Under the pieces are notes generated by a model. It saw only the letters and a list, made by a program, of their open reading frames with translations. It had not been told where the DNA came from and did not search any database. A stretch of DNA of 64,000 nt, taken from positions 1-64,000 of the forward strand of contig DBAY01000030.1 of the NCBI GenBank assembly GCA_002291925.1, read 5' to 3'. The DNA is from Alphaproteobacteria bacterium UBA998. GTDB taxonomy: Bacteria > Pseudomonadota > Alphaproteobacteria > Rickettsiales > UBA998. Of the stretch, positions 8,456 through 16,994 are shown one piece after another. How positions within the stretch are numbered: position 1 is the first letter of the stretch; each line of letters opens with the position of its first letter. A program made the translations under genes and the position numbers.

Positions 8456-9775
8456 ATGGGCAGCAAGCTCTCTCGAGTGCGTTTTAACAATGAGTGCGTC
8501 ATGGATGGAATGTCGGTCGAAGCCCTGCTTAGTTATGTGCAGAACCTTGAGCAGCAGCTGACTGAATTGCGCCAGCATATGCCACGCCTGAGCGGTAATG
8601 GTCATGTAACTGAAGGCGGGTTCCAACACGCCGTTGGAGCACCCTCGCGCCACGCTGAAGTGCAGGCGCTGACCACCCAGTTCGTCGAACAGCTTTCGCA
8701 TATGGGGCCACTGCAGCCGTTGCTGGAGGATGATGGCATCAACGATATTCTCATCAATGGGCCGGACTCCATCTATGTCGAGCGGCATGGCAAATTGCAA
8801 CGCACCGACATTACCTTTCCAAACGATTCCGAGGTATTGCAGATCGCCGACAAAATTGCCAAGGCGGTCGGTCGTCACATCAATCCGGCCCGTCCGCTGG
8901 TGGATGCTCGTCTTCTGGACGGGTCCCGCGTCAATATCATCGCGCCGCCGCTGGCGGTGGATGGTACTTCCATCTCTATCCGTAAATTTGCCAAGCGCGC
9001 CATCACACTCGACATGATGAAAGAGCAGGGCAACATCTCCGACCAGCTTGGGGAATTCCTGAAAATTGTCGGCAAGTGCAGGCTGAATACCATCATTTCC
9101 GGTGGTACCGGTTCCGGTAAAACCACGTTGCTCAACGGTGTCTCGCGTTTTATCGATGATGCCGAGCGCATCGTGACCATCGAGGACGCCGCCGAATTGC
9201 GCCTGCAGCAGCCGCATGTAGTAAGGCTGGAGACAAAGCCTGTCACCTTCGGGCAGTTCCGTGAAGATGAAGTCACCATGCGCGATTTGGTAAAGAACGC
9301 ACTGCGCATGCGCCCGGATCGCATTATCGTAGGCGAGGTGCGCGGCCCGGAGGCTTTCGACATGATGCAGGCGATGAACACGGGCCATGAAGGCTCGCTC
9401 ACCACCATCCACGCCAACCACCCACGCGATTGCCTGTCCCGTCTGGAGAACATGATCGGCATGGCGAATCTGGGCCTGCCCACGCGTTCCATCCGCTCGC
9501 AGATCGCCTCGGCCATCAATATCATTATCCAGATCAGCCGCATGCGCGACGGTCACCGCCGCGTCACCTATGTGAGCGAGATCATCGGCATGGAGCAGGA
9601 CGTCATCACCATGCAGGACCTCTTCGCCTACCACGTGACGGGCGAGGAAAACGGCCGCCTGCGCGGCGAGTTCAAGTGGACGGGCATCATGCCCCGTTTC
9701 CTGCGCCGCGTGGCTTATTACGGTGAGCAAGACCGTCTGGCCGCCTGCCTCGGCGTGCGCCTCCCGAAATTCTAG
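8456..9775 (+). CDS. CpaF/TadA-type secretion ATPase (intact paralogue)
   Basis: Hexameric type II/IV secretion ATPase of the CpaF/TadA class, which powers Flp (Tad) pilus assembly. The product is up to 439 residues. After a coiled-coil-prone N-terminus (LLSYVQNLEQQLTEL) it has PLLEDDGINDILINGPD, GSRVNIIAPPL, Walker A GGTGSGKTTLL, IEDAAELRLQQPHVVRLE, Walker B RIIVGEVRGPEAFDMMQAM and the GHEGSLTTIHAN His box. ATG at 8501 is an alternative start; neither has a strong ribosome site. No cpaB, cpaC, cpaE, tadB, tadC or pilin gene is nearby, so the partner system must be elsewhere or lost. Strong similarity to the broken copy upstream indicates tandem duplication. Confidence 0.9.
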   Translation: MGSKLSRVRFNNECVMDGMSVEALLSYVQNLEQQLTELRQHMPRLSGNGHVTEGGFQHAVGAPSRHAEVQALTTQFVEQLSHMGPLQPLLEDDGINDILINGPDSIYVERHGKLQRTDITFPNDSEVLQIADKIAKAVGRHINPARPLVDARLLDGSRVNIIAPPLAVDGTSISIRKFAKRAITLDMMKEQGNISDQLGEFLKIVGKCRLNTIISGGTGSGKTTLLNGVSRFIDDAERIVTIEDAAELRLQQPHVVRLETKPVTFGQFREDEVTMRDLVKNALRMRPDRIIVGEVRGPEAFDMMQAMNTGHEGSLTTIHANHPRDCLSRLENMIGMANLGLPTRSIRSQIASAINIIIQISRMRDGHRRVTYVSEIIGMEQDVITMQDLFAYHVTGEENGRLRGEFKWTGIMPRFLRRVAYYGEQDRLAACLGVRLPKF

Positions 9776-9820
9776 CATCGTTCGTTTACGTGAAAGCGAT
9801 GGGTGTGGCCTATCGGCTGC

Positions 9821-9849
9821 TTTCCAAAATGCTGCGTTTGCGCTATAAT
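9821..9849 (+). promoter_or_regulatory. Candidate promoter of hpf
   Basis: A perfect TATAAT at 9844-9849 is preceded with 17-base spacing by TTTCCA at 9821-9826 (4 of 6 matches to TTGACA). It lies about 50 bases before the hpf start codon, so hpf and the downstream PTS genes can be transcribed independently of rpoN and the cpaF-like genes. Confidence 0.45.
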
Positions 9850-9896
9850 TAATCCCAGTTTTCTGACGATCATTACCACGAAGAAAAGAGGCTTTT

Positions 9897-10481
9897 ATGA
9901 AGATCAATGTCTCCGGCAGGCATATGGATGTAGGCGAATCGCTACGTTCGCACATCGAAACCAAGGTGCAGGAGGGGGTTCATAAGTACATGGATCGTGT
10001 CACCGCCCTGAACGTCGTGGTTTCAAAGGAAAAGAACGCCTTTTGCGTGGATATCATTGGCAATATCGGCACCCATGCCGGCATGGTGGTGAAGGCCAGC
10101 GCGCGCGGCGATGATGTCTATGCCACCTTCGACGCCTCCGAGGCAAAAATGGAAAAGCAGCTGCGCCGCTACAAGCGTAAGCTGACCAGCCACCATACCG
10201 AGAAAGTTGGCCTGCCCGAAGCACAGGCAACCCCCGTGCGCGGTGTGAAATACGTGATCGCCGACCATGAGGAAGAAGCCCATGACGCGCCGGTGGTGAT
10301 TGCCGAGAAGGCGACCGAGATCGAGCACCTGACGGTGAGCGAGGCGGTGATGCGCATGGACCTCTCCGACCTCCCGGCCCTGATGTTCATCAACACCGCG
10401 CATGGCCGCGTGAACGTGGTCTATCGCCGCGCCGATGGTAATATCTCCTGGGTCGACCCGGCGGCCAGCCTCGCGGCCTGA
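9897..10481 (+). CDS. hpf: Long-form ribosome hibernation promoting factor
   Basis: Binds the 30S decoding region and dimerises ribosomes in stationary phase or stress. The 194-residue protein has an N-terminal S30AE domain (MKINVSGRHMDVGESLRSHI; YATFDASEAKMEKQLRRYK) and a C-terminal dimerisation domain at about 138-194 (LTVSEAVMRMDLSDLPALMF, then VNVVYRRADG). The presence of the second domain makes it the long form, typical of alphaproteobacteria and Gram-positives. hpf usually follows rpoN directly; here two CpaF-like genes separate them. The next gene, hprK, begins 9 bases later. Confidence 0.95.
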   Translation: MKINVSGRHMDVGESLRSHIETKVQEGVHKYMDRVTALNVVVSKEKNAFCVDIIGNIGTHAGMVVKASARGDDVYATFDASEAKMEKQLRRYKRKLTSHHTEKVGLPEAQATPVRGVKYVIADHEEEAHDAPVVIAEKATEIEHLTVSEAVMRMDLSDLPALMFINTAHGRVNVVYRRADGNISWVDPAASLAA

Positions 10482-10490
10482 TTCCTGTCC

Positions 10491-10946
10491 ATGAGCGCCA
10501 GCCCGCCCCTGCATGGCACATGCATCGTCTGGCAGGGGCGGGGGCTGCTCATCCTGGGTGAGCCGGGCAGTGGCAAATCCTCCTTTGCCCTCGAATGCAT
10601 TGATCAAGGAGCGGCGCTCGTGGCCGATGATGCGGTGGTGGTGAGTGCCGCGCCCGACGCGCCGCTGGCTAGTGCGCCGGAAACGCTACGTGGCCTTCTG
10701 GCCTTGCGCGACTTGGGCATTCTGTCCCTGCCATGTGCTGAGAGTGCGCCGCTTTCCATGGTGGTGCGTCTTGCCGACAATGTGGGACGCTCGACTGAAG
10801 TCATCGGCGCCCATGCCTTACCCTGCCTGACCTTCCCACGTACCTACCCTGTGCGGCTGGCGCTGGTGCGTCACCTGATACAGGCCGCGTCCATCGCGGA
10901 TGCCTGGCTGGCCGAGGACTGGCGTCCGGAAAGGGTGCCCGCCTGA
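10491..10946 (+). CDS. hprK: Short HPr kinase/phosphorylase (HprK, C-terminal domain only)
   Basis: Phosphorylates HPr on its regulatory serine and can remove the phosphate. At 151 residues it lacks the N-terminal domain of Firmicutes HprK, the usual alphaproteobacterial form. The P-loop GEPGSGKSS is at residues 23-31, followed by LVADDAVVV (the catalytic region HxxxADDxxxx of the family) and the RGLLALRDLGIL segment that matches the ExRGLGI signature. It overlaps rapZ by one base (TGATG). Together with the HPr gene downstream this forms a regulatory rather than a sugar-uptake PTS. Confidence 0.88.
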   Translation: MSASPPLHGTCIVWQGRGLLILGEPGSGKSSFALECIDQGAALVADDAVVVSAAPDAPLASAPETLRGLLALRDLGILSLPCAESAPLSMVVRLADNVGRSTEVIGAHALPCLTFPRTYPVRLALVRHLIQAASIADAWLAEDWRPERVPA

Positions 10947-11794
10947 TGCGTATCGTGATGGTGATCGGCTTTTCCGGCGCGGGAAAGTCTGTGGCGCTCA
11001 AAACCTTTGCCGATCTCGGGTTTGAGGCCATCGATAATCTGCCGATTCCAACGATTCCGCTGGTGGTGAAGGGGCTGGCGAGCGCGCGTACCCGTCTTGC
11101 GCTCTGTTCGGATGTACGCTCCCGCGATTTCTCGGCGGATCAGTTCCTTGCTGTGCATGAGGCCTTGCGGCGCGAGTATCCGGACGCGGTGGTAGAGCTG
11201 GTCTTCCTCACGTGCGATGAGCAGGTGCTGCTGCGCCGCTTTACCGAGACGAGGCACCGGCACCCGCTGGCGCTCGACCGTCCCATTGAGGACGGCATTC
11301 GTCTGGAGGCCCAGCTGCTCAGCCGGGTGCGCGATCAGGCTGATGTCATCCTTGACACCAGTGAGTTCGGCCCACATGACCTGAAACGCGTGCTTTCCGA
11401 CCGCTACAGCGACGGGCAGCCGACGCTGAAAGTCAACCTCGTCTCGTTTTCCTTCCGTCGTGGCCTGCCGCGCGAGGCGGACATGGTGATAGATGCGCGT
11501 TTTCTAAGGAACCCGCATTATGACGAGGTGCTTAGACCGCAAACAGGTCAGAGCGCTGAGGTAGGTAGCTATATTCGGCAAGACCCTGATTTCGAGCTCT
11601 TTTTTGATCAGCTCACCCGCCAGATCGATTTCCTGCTGCCCCGTTACGCCCGCGAGGGGAAGAGCTATTTTACGCTGGCCATCGGCTGCACGGGGGGCAA
11701 ACACCGCTCCGTTCACCTCGTCGAGTCGTTGGCAGAATACCTCCGCGACCGGAAAATCCATTGTTTTGTCCGGCATCGCGAGCTTGAGGGTTGA
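10946..11794 (+). CDS. rapZ: RNase adapter protein RapZ (YvcJ family)
   Basis: Nucleotide-binding protein that in enterobacteria guides RNase E to the small RNA GlmZ; in other groups the role is less clear. The 282-residue protein carries Walker A GFSGAGKS at residues 8-15, the EAIDNLPIP segment, and the C-terminal IGCTGGKHRSVHLVE motif characteristic of the family. Start overlaps the hprK stop by one base. Conserved linkage with hprK and ptsH supports the assignment. No GlmZ-like RNA was identified. Confidence 0.93.
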   Translation: MRIVMVIGFSGAGKSVALKTFADLGFEAIDNLPIPTIPLVVKGLASARTRLALCSDVRSRDFSADQFLAVHEALRREYPDAVVELVFLTCDEQVLLRRFTETRHRHPLALDRPIEDGIRLEAQLLSRVRDQADVILDTSEFGPHDLKRVLSDRYSDGQPTLKVNLVSFSFRRGLPREADMVIDARFLRNPHYDEVLRPQTGQSAEVGSYIRQDPDFELFFDQLTRQIDFLLPRYAREGKSYFTLAIGCTGGKHRSVHLVESLAEYLRDRKIHCFVRHRELEG

Positions 11795-11849
11795 CAGAAT
11801 TGCGTGACGGGTATTGTGCTACTGTGGTGAAATTTTCAGCGGACAAAAC

Positions 11850-12251
11850 ATGATCGGTGTCGTTTTGGTCACCCACGGCAATCTGGCGAAGGAATTCCTC
11901 GGCATTTGCGAGCACATCATGGGCCCGCAGGAGCGCATTGAGACGGTATGTATCGCTCCTGGCGATGACATGGAGCTGCGCCGCGAAGATATCTTGCGCG
12001 CCAGCGAGGCGGTCGACACGGGAAGTGGGGTGGTTATCCTCACCGACATGTTTGGTGGCACCCCGTCCAACCTTGCTATTTCCGTCATGAACAATGACAA
12101 GATTGAAGTGCTGGCAGGGATGAATCTTCCCATGCTTATCAAGCTTATCAGCGTGCGCGGGGCTCTGCCACTCAGCCAGGTGGTGCTACAGGCTCAGGAA
12201 TCCGGGCGGAAATACGTGAATATTGCTCGTAACCTTTTGAAGAAAGGTTAG
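11850..12251 (+). CDS. PTS EIIA component, mannose family
   Basis: Single-domain EIIA(Man) of 133 residues. The phosphorylatable His is residue 9 in IGVVLVTHGNLAKEF, followed by VILTDMFGGTPSNLA, the classical second motif. ATG at 11850 matches the family N-terminus; an in-frame start at 11814 would add a non-family 12-residue extension. No EIIB, EIIC or EIID gene is near, so it most likely acts in regulation, taking phosphate from HPr. The ptsH gene starts 2 bases after its stop. Confidence 0.92.
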   Translation: MIGVVLVTHGNLAKEFLGICEHIMGPQERIETVCIAPGDDMELRREDILRASEAVDTGSGVVILTDMFGGTPSNLAISVMNNDKIEVLAGMNLPMLIKLISVRGALPLSQVVLQAQESGRKYVNIARNLLKKG

Positions 12252-12253
12252 TC

Positions 12254-12574
12254 ATGGAGTCTGCGGTGGAAGGGCGTCACTCAGTCGTCGTGACCATCCA
12301 GAATATCAAGGGGCTGCACGCGCGTGCCAGCACAAAATTTGTCAAGACCGTCGCCAGTTGTGATGCCCGGGTCATGGTCACGCGAATTTACAATGACGGT
12401 ACCCCCTACTCACCAGAGCGAGATGGCCCAGTGAACGGTGAATCAATGCTGGCTTTGCTTATGCTGGCCGCAGAGAAGGGAGCTACGTTGCGCATTGAGG
12501 CTGAGGGCGTTGGTGCAGAGGCTTGTCTGGCAAAGCTGGCCGAGTTGATTGACGCCAAGTTTGGCGAAGAATAA
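12254..12574 (+). CDS. ptsH: Phosphocarrier protein HPr
   Basis: Phosphoryl carrier between EI and EIIA proteins. His22 in KGLHARAS is the site phosphorylated by EI; Ser64 in VNGESMLALLMLA is the equivalent of the HprK-regulated serine, and HprK is encoded in the same cluster. The 106-residue length exceeds the usual 85-90 because of a short N-terminal extension and an insert (GTPYSPERDGP, about 49-59) before the regulatory helix. No ptsP/ptsI gene for EI lies in the window. A hairpin with a T run follows. Confidence 0.93.
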   Translation: MESAVEGRHSVVVTIQNIKGLHARASTKFVKTVASCDARVMVTRIYNDGTPYSPERDGPVNGESMLALLMLAAEKGATLRIEAEGVGAEACLAKLAELIDAKFGEE

Positions 12575-12586
12575 TTCGTCCAACGC

Positions 12587-12607
12587 CCCTTATGTAAAGG
12601 GTTTTTT
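12587..12607 (+). terminator. Rho-independent terminator after ptsH
   Basis: A 5-bp stem (CCCTT at 12587-12591, AAGGG at 12597-12601) is followed immediately by six T at 12602-12607. The stem is short, but placement 13 bases after the ptsH stop and the T run support a terminator closing the hprK-ptsH cluster. Confidence 0.5.
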
Positions 12608-12718
12608 AATGCTTGCTTGGTAGGATTCAATAGTAGCTAACTAGCATCGGTTCCAATGTATCTCACTCCGCCTGTGCCTGCGCAATCCTCAACCGCTTCT
12701 AGCCAGCCGCGCCAAGGC

Positions 12719-13111
12719 ATGCCGCATGGGCCGAAGCGTATTTTAATTGTAGAGGATAATGATCTGAATCTAAAGCTTTTCCGAGATTTGCTGAGTGCGA
12801 ACGGATATGATACAATCGAAACGAAAGAGGGTTATGAGGCCATCAATCTTGCCCGCAGTTTGCGTCCTGACCTTATTCTAATGGATATTCAGTTGCCTGA
12901 GATATCTGGGCTGGAGGTAACCAAGCGCATCAAGTCGGATACGGACATTCGTCATATTCCAATCATCGCCGTTACCGCTTTCGCTATGAAGGATGATGAG
13001 GAAAAAATTCTCCGCGCTGGGTGCGAGGCCTATATTTCTAAGCCGATTTCCATCGCGGATTTCCTCGTGGCCGTGCGCCGTTTCCTTGACTCCGACATCG
13101 CGCGAGTCTGA
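12719..13111 (+). CDS. divK: Single-domain response regulator DivK
   Basis: Receiver-only regulator of the PleC/DivJ to CckA cell-cycle pathway. From ATG 12719 it is 130 residues, the family length; [11 protein letters not shown] carries the acidic pocket, [16 protein letters not shown] contains phospho-acceptor Asp56, and AVTAFAMK and YISKPI complete the receiver. An in-frame ATG at 12656 would add a low-complexity 21-residue extension without a better ribosome site. It overlaps pleD by one base, the classic alphaproteobacterial divK-pleD operon. Confidence 0.93.
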   Translation: MPHGPKRILIVEDNDLNLKLFRDLLSANGYDTIETKEGYEAINLARSLRPDLILMDIQLPEISGLEVTKRIKSDTDIRHIPIIAVTAFAMKDDEEKILRAGCEAYISKPISIADFLVAVRRFLDSDIARV

Positions 13112-14529
13112 TGACAGCGCTGATTCTGGTCGTTGATGATGTTCCAGCTAACGTCAAGCTGCTCGAAGCCAAGCTGACGAACGAGTACTATGACGTCATC
13201 ACCGCCAAGGATGGTTTTGAGGCCATCGCCCAAGCCAAGCAGCACAAGCCCGACATCATTCTCCTTGATGTGATGATGCCTGGCATGGATGGTTTTGAGA
13301 CGTGCCGCCTTATGAAAGCGGATGTGACCATTTCTCATATTCCTGTTGTCATGGTGACGGCGCTCAGCGACCCCTCCGACCGCGTCAGCGGACTGGAAGC
13401 TGGGGCGGACGATTTCCTGACCAAGCCTATCAACGACACTGCGCTATTGGCGCGTGTGCGATCGCTTATCCGTATCAAAGTACTGCTCGACGAGCTGCGT
13501 TTGCGTGACAAGACTGGCCTGCAGATGGGTGTGTTGTCAGAAAACCAGAATAGTTTTACTTCCGATGTTTCCGGGGCGCATGTGGTCATCATCGACGACG
13601 ATATTGTGCAAAGTAACCGGCTGGTGGAACGTTTGCGTGAAAGCTACAAGGTCACCGCCATTGAGGAGCCGGATCAGACGGTGTCTATTCTTCAAACGAG
13701 CACCGACGTGGACTTGGTTGTCATCAACACGCAGTTAAACGAGGTGGACGCCTTGCGTCTATGCGCACACATGCGAAACATCGATGCCATCCGTAACGTG
13801 CCCATCATCATGCTGGCGGATGAGGAGGACATGCGTCTCGTGCTGAAGGGGCTGGAGCTCGGCATCAATGATTACCTTATGCTGCCGGTGGATTTCAACG
13901 AGATGGCCGCCCGTGTGAAGACGCAAATCCGGCGGAAGAAATACCAGGACGCGCTGAAGCAGAATTACCAGTCCAGTATTTCCATGGCGATCACGGACGC
14001 GCTGACCGGGCTGTATAATCGCCATTATCTCGATGCTCACCTGCACAACATGGTGAATAGCGCCATCACCAACAAAAAGCCGCTTTCGCTGCTCATCATG
14101 GATATGGACCACTTCAAATCCGTAAACGATACCTATGGCCACGATGTCGGTGACGAAGTGCTGAAGCAGCTAGCCCGACGCATCATCGATACGGTGCGAA
14201 GCTCCGACCTCGCCGCCCGCATCGGTGGGGAGGAGTTCGTTATCCTCATGCCGGAGACGGACCTTCGCAATGCCTTCGGGCTGGGCGAGCGCTTGCGCGG
14301 ACTGGTGGAGCGTACGCCGTTTATTATCTCCCACGCTATCGGCCAGCTGAACAAAACCGTGAGCATCGGCGTTTCCAGCCTGAATCTGGCAGGTGATACA
14401 CCGATCGACCTCATCAAGCGCGCAGATAACGCCCTTTATCAAGCCAAGAATGGCGGCCGAAACCAGGTGCTTCCTGTGCCGGAGGGCCTTTACGAGCCTT
14501 TGCAGAAAGTGGCCGAGACGGGCTTCTGA
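13111..14529 (+). CDS. pleD: Diguanylate cyclase response regulator PleD
   Basis: Makes cyclic di-GMP when phosphorylated; controls polar development in Caulobacter. The 472-residue protein has receiver 1 (residues about 4-118) with Asp53 in LLDVMMPGMDGFE, receiver 2 (about 150-270) in which the acceptor position is Asn (LVVINTQLNEVD), so it is an adaptor, and a GGDEF domain (about 290-455). The active motif is GGEEF and an RSSD inhibitory I-site sits five residues before it, so product inhibition is expected. Start overlaps divK by one base. Confidence 0.95.
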   Translation: MTALILVVDDVPANVKLLEAKLTNEYYDVITAKDGFEAIAQAKQHKPDIILLDVMMPGMDGFETCRLMKADVTISHIPVVMVTALSDPSDRVSGLEAGADDFLTKPINDTALLARVRSLIRIKVLLDELRLRDKTGLQMGVLSENQNSFTSDVSGAHVVIIDDDIVQSNRLVERLRESYKVTAIEEPDQTVSILQTSTDVDLVVINTQLNEVDALRLCAHMRNIDAIRNVPIIMLADEEDMRLVLKGLELGINDYLMLPVDFNEMAARVKTQIRRKKYQDALKQNYQSSISMAITDALTGLYNRHYLDAHLHNMVNSAITNKKPLSLLIMDMDHFKSVNDTYGHDVGDEVLKQLARRIIDTVRSSDLAARIGGEEFVILMPETDLRNAFGLGERLRGLVERTPFIISHAIGQLNKTVSIGVSSLNLAGDTPIDLIKRADNALYQAKNGGRNQVLPVPEGLYEPLQKVAETGF

Positions 14530-14532
14530 CGT

Positions 14533-15324
14533 CTACCCAAACTTGAGCGTCACCATCACCGGAATATGATCCGAGGGCTTCTCGCGCGTGCGCTCGGCAC
14601 GGTGCATGGTGCAGTCCTGCATGGCGTCCACGGCGGCGGGAGAAAGCAGCAGGTGATCGATCCGCATGCCATGATTGCGCTGGAAACTGTTCTGCCGGTA
14701 ATCCCACCAGCTGAACGCTTGCGTTTCCGGATAGCGCGTACGGAAGGCGTCGTAGTAGCCCAGATGCAACAGTGCGCGGAAGCGCTCCCGCTCGGCGGGG
14801 TGGTAACAGGTGGTACCGTCCAGCCCGGCGGGGTCGAACACATCGATGGGATAAGGCGCGACATTATAGTCGCCGCCAATCACCAGAAGTTCATGCTGAA
14901 CATGAAGTTGCTTCAGGTGCTGCGCGAGGTTCTCAAGAAAGCCAAGTTTATAAGGAAATTTCTCCGAGTCCGGCGACTGCCCATTGGGGACATAGACCGA
15001 TGCCACCCGTAAAGCCTGATTCTCGGGAAGCGAAACGGAAGCCTCGATATAGCGCGCTTGATCCACCGTTTCGCCCGGCAGTCGAACGGCCACATCCTCG
15101 AGCGGCAGGCGGGAGAGAATGGCCACGCCGTTATAGGTTTTCTGACCATGCAGGGCGATGTTGTAGCCGAGGTCCTCGATGGGCTCGCGCGGGAAATGCT
15201 CGTCCTCGATTTTCGTTTCCTGCAGGAGCAGCACGTCCGGCTTCACCTCGTTCAGGTAATGCGTGAGGTGTTCCAGCCGCGAGCGGATGGAATTGACGTT
15301 CCAGGTCGCCACCGAGAGGGACAT
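14533..15324 (-). CDS. xth: Exodeoxyribonuclease III (ExoA/Xth family)
   Basis: AP endonuclease and 3'-5' exonuclease of base excision repair, 263 residues from ATG 15324. Motifs in order: SVATWNVNSIRSRL, LLLQETKIEDEHFP (metal-binding Glu), GVAILSR, VYVPNG, GGDYNVAP (Asp-Asn), and the C-terminal MRIDHLLLSP and KPSDHIPV with the catalytic Asp-His. The start overlaps the stop of the A-type Fe-S carrier gene by one base (TGATG), so they are translated together. The gene converges on pleD with a 3-base gap. An 11-residue longer reading is less likely. Confidence 0.94.
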   Translation of the reverse strand: MSLSVATWNVNSIRSRLEHLTHYLNEVKPDVLLLQETKIEDEHFPREPIEDLGYNIALHGQKTYNGVAILSRLPLEDVAVRLPGETVDQARYIEASVSLPENQALRVASVYVPNGQSPDSEKFPYKLGFLENLAQHLKQLHVQHELLVIGGDYNVAPYPIDVFDPAGLDGTTCYHPAERERFRALLHLGYYDAFRTRYPETQAFSWWDYRQNSFQRNHGMRIDHLLLSPAAVDAMQDCTMHRAERTREKPSDHIPVMVTLKFG

Positions 15325-15710
15325 CAGACGACAGAGAAGGAATTGCCACAACCGCAAGAAGCAGTTGTGTTGGGATTCTTGATCTCGAACGCGGCCCCAC
15401 CGAGGGTTTCCACGTAATCGAGCACGGCCCCCCTCAGGAACTCCAGCGAGGTGGCATCCACCGCCACGCGCACACCGCCGTCGGTCAGCACCAGGTCATC
15501 CTCGACGGGAGGGGTGGTCTCGAAATCGAATTTGTACTGGAAGCCAGAGCAGCCGCCACCCATCACGGAAACGCGCAGCAGTGTGCCCGGCGGCTCGTCA
15601 CGTAGCAGCTTGGCGATGCGGGCGGTCGCGCTTTCCGACAGCCCAAACGAGGCCGCCATGGCCCCTCCGGCAGCATTGGGTGAGGAAGTCTGGCTATCCG
15701 TCTGCATCAT
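15324..15710 (-). CDS. erpA: A-type iron-sulfur carrier (ErpA/IscA family)
   Basis: Receives and delivers Fe-S clusters to apo-proteins. The 128-residue product has the family core from about residue 22 (FGLSESATARIAKLL) and the three ligand cysteines: one in GGGCSGFQY and two in SCGCGNSF at the C-terminus. The first 20 residues are a Ser/Thr/Ala-rich extension. No isc or suf assembly genes are adjacent. ErpA is preferred over IscA because alphaproteobacterial orthologues at this kind of orphan site, next to xth and dgt, are usually given that name; the distinction is not certain. Confidence 0.85.
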   Translation of the reverse strand: MMQTDSQTSSPNAAGGAMAASFGLSESATARIAKLLRDEPPGTLLRVSVMGGGCSGFQYKFDFETTPPVEDDLVLTDGGVRVAVDATSLEFLRGAVLDYVETLGGAAFEIKNPNTTASCGCGNSFSVV

Positions 15711-15815
15711 CGGTGTTGTTTCCTGTTATCCACGCCCGGTGGCCGGGTGGCTCTGAAACCAATGTAGAGCAACAAACTCCTTGCTTCAACCACAGGCAAA
15801 TTCTAGCGTGCGGGC

Positions 15816-16994
15816 ATGCTGCCCCATCCGGATTACGCGTCCACACTTGCGCCCTATGCCTGCCTGCCATCGCAGAGCCGTGGCCGCATGCATCCGGAGC
15901 CCGAGGCGCAGGGACGCTCGCCCTACCAGCGCGACCGCGACCGCATCATCCATAGCACCGCTTTCCGCCGTCTGGAATACAAGACGCAGGTGTTCGTCAA
16001 CCATGAGGGCGACCATTACCGCACCCGGCTCACCCACAGCCTTGAGGTGGCGCAGCTGACGCGCTCTCTCTGCCGCCGGTTGCGCTTGAATGAAGATCTG
16101 GGCGAGACGCTCGCCCTGTCGCACGATCTGGGTCATACCCCCTTCGGTCATGCGGGCGAGGACGGGCTGCAGGAGGTGATGGCGCCGTTTGGCGGTTTTA
16201 ACCATAACGCGCAGGCCATCCGCATACTGACCCATCTAGAAAACCGTTATGCCGCCTTTGACGGCCTGAACCTGACCTGGGAAACGCTGGAAGGCATCGC
16301 TAAGCATAATGGCCCACTGGAGGGTGAGATTCCCTGGGCCATCCGTGAGTTCAACGGCCAGTATAATCTCGAATTGCACACCTGGCCGGGGCTGGAAGCG
16401 CAAATTGCCGCGCTGTGCGACGACATCGCCTACCATAATCACGACATTGAGGACGGCATCCGCGCCGGGCTGTTCGTGCTGTATGATTTCATTGATATGC
16501 CGCTGATCGGTGACCTGATCCGCGAGGTGGACGACCGGCATACGGAGGCCCATCCGCGGCGGCGCATTCATGAAGTCATCCGCCGCATGATTAACCGCAT
16601 GGTGGAAGACCTTGAGCGCCAGACGCTGGCCAATATTGAGGCGCATGGCATCCGGCATGTGACGGATGTGCGCTCCCTGAACAAGCCCGTGGCCTCGTTC
16701 TCGCCGGCCATGCAGGACGTGAACCGGCAGCTTAAAGCCTTCCTCATGCAGCGCATGTACCGGCACTATACCGTGAACCGTATGGCCAGCAAAGCACGAC
16801 GTCTCGTCAAAGACTTATTCGTCTTCTTTCATGCAGAACCTGAATGTCTGCCGACCCGCTGGCGGGAAATTGCCGAGGGGCAATATGACCAGCAAAAAGC
16901 ACGGGTCGTGGCCGATTTCATTGCTGGCATGACGGACCGTTTCGCCATTGAGGAACATGCACGTATCTACCATCTCGAAGAAAAGAACAAATGA
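15816..16994 (+). CDS. dgt: Deoxyguanosinetriphosphate triphosphohydrolase-like protein
   Basis: HD-domain dNTP triphosphohydrolase of 392 residues that splits dNTPs to deoxynucleoside and triphosphate. Visible motifs: [33 protein letters not shown] (first metal His), [15 protein letters not shown] (HD pair) and the later [15 protein letters not shown] with His/Asp ligands. The last four bases overlap argS (ATGA), so expression is coupled. It is divergent from erpA with about 105 bases between the starts. Confidence 0.93.
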   Translation: MLPHPDYASTLAPYACLPSQSRGRMHPEPEAQGRSPYQRDRDRIIHSTAFRRLEYKTQVFVNHEGDHYRTRLTHSLEVAQLTRSLCRRLRLNEDLGETLALSHDLGHTPFGHAGEDGLQEVMAPFGGFNHNAQAIRILTHLENRYAAFDGLNLTWETLEGIAKHNGPLEGEIPWAIREFNGQYNLELHTWPGLEAQIAALCDDIAYHNHDIEDGIRAGLFVLYDFIDMPLIGDLIREVDDRHTEAHPRRRIHEVIRRMINRMVEDLERQTLANIEAHGIRHVTDVRSLNKPVASFSPAMQDVNRQLKAFLMQRMYRHYTVNRMASKARRLVKDLFVFFHAEPECLPTRWREIAEGQYDQQKARVVADFIAGMTDRFAIEEHARIYHLEEKNK

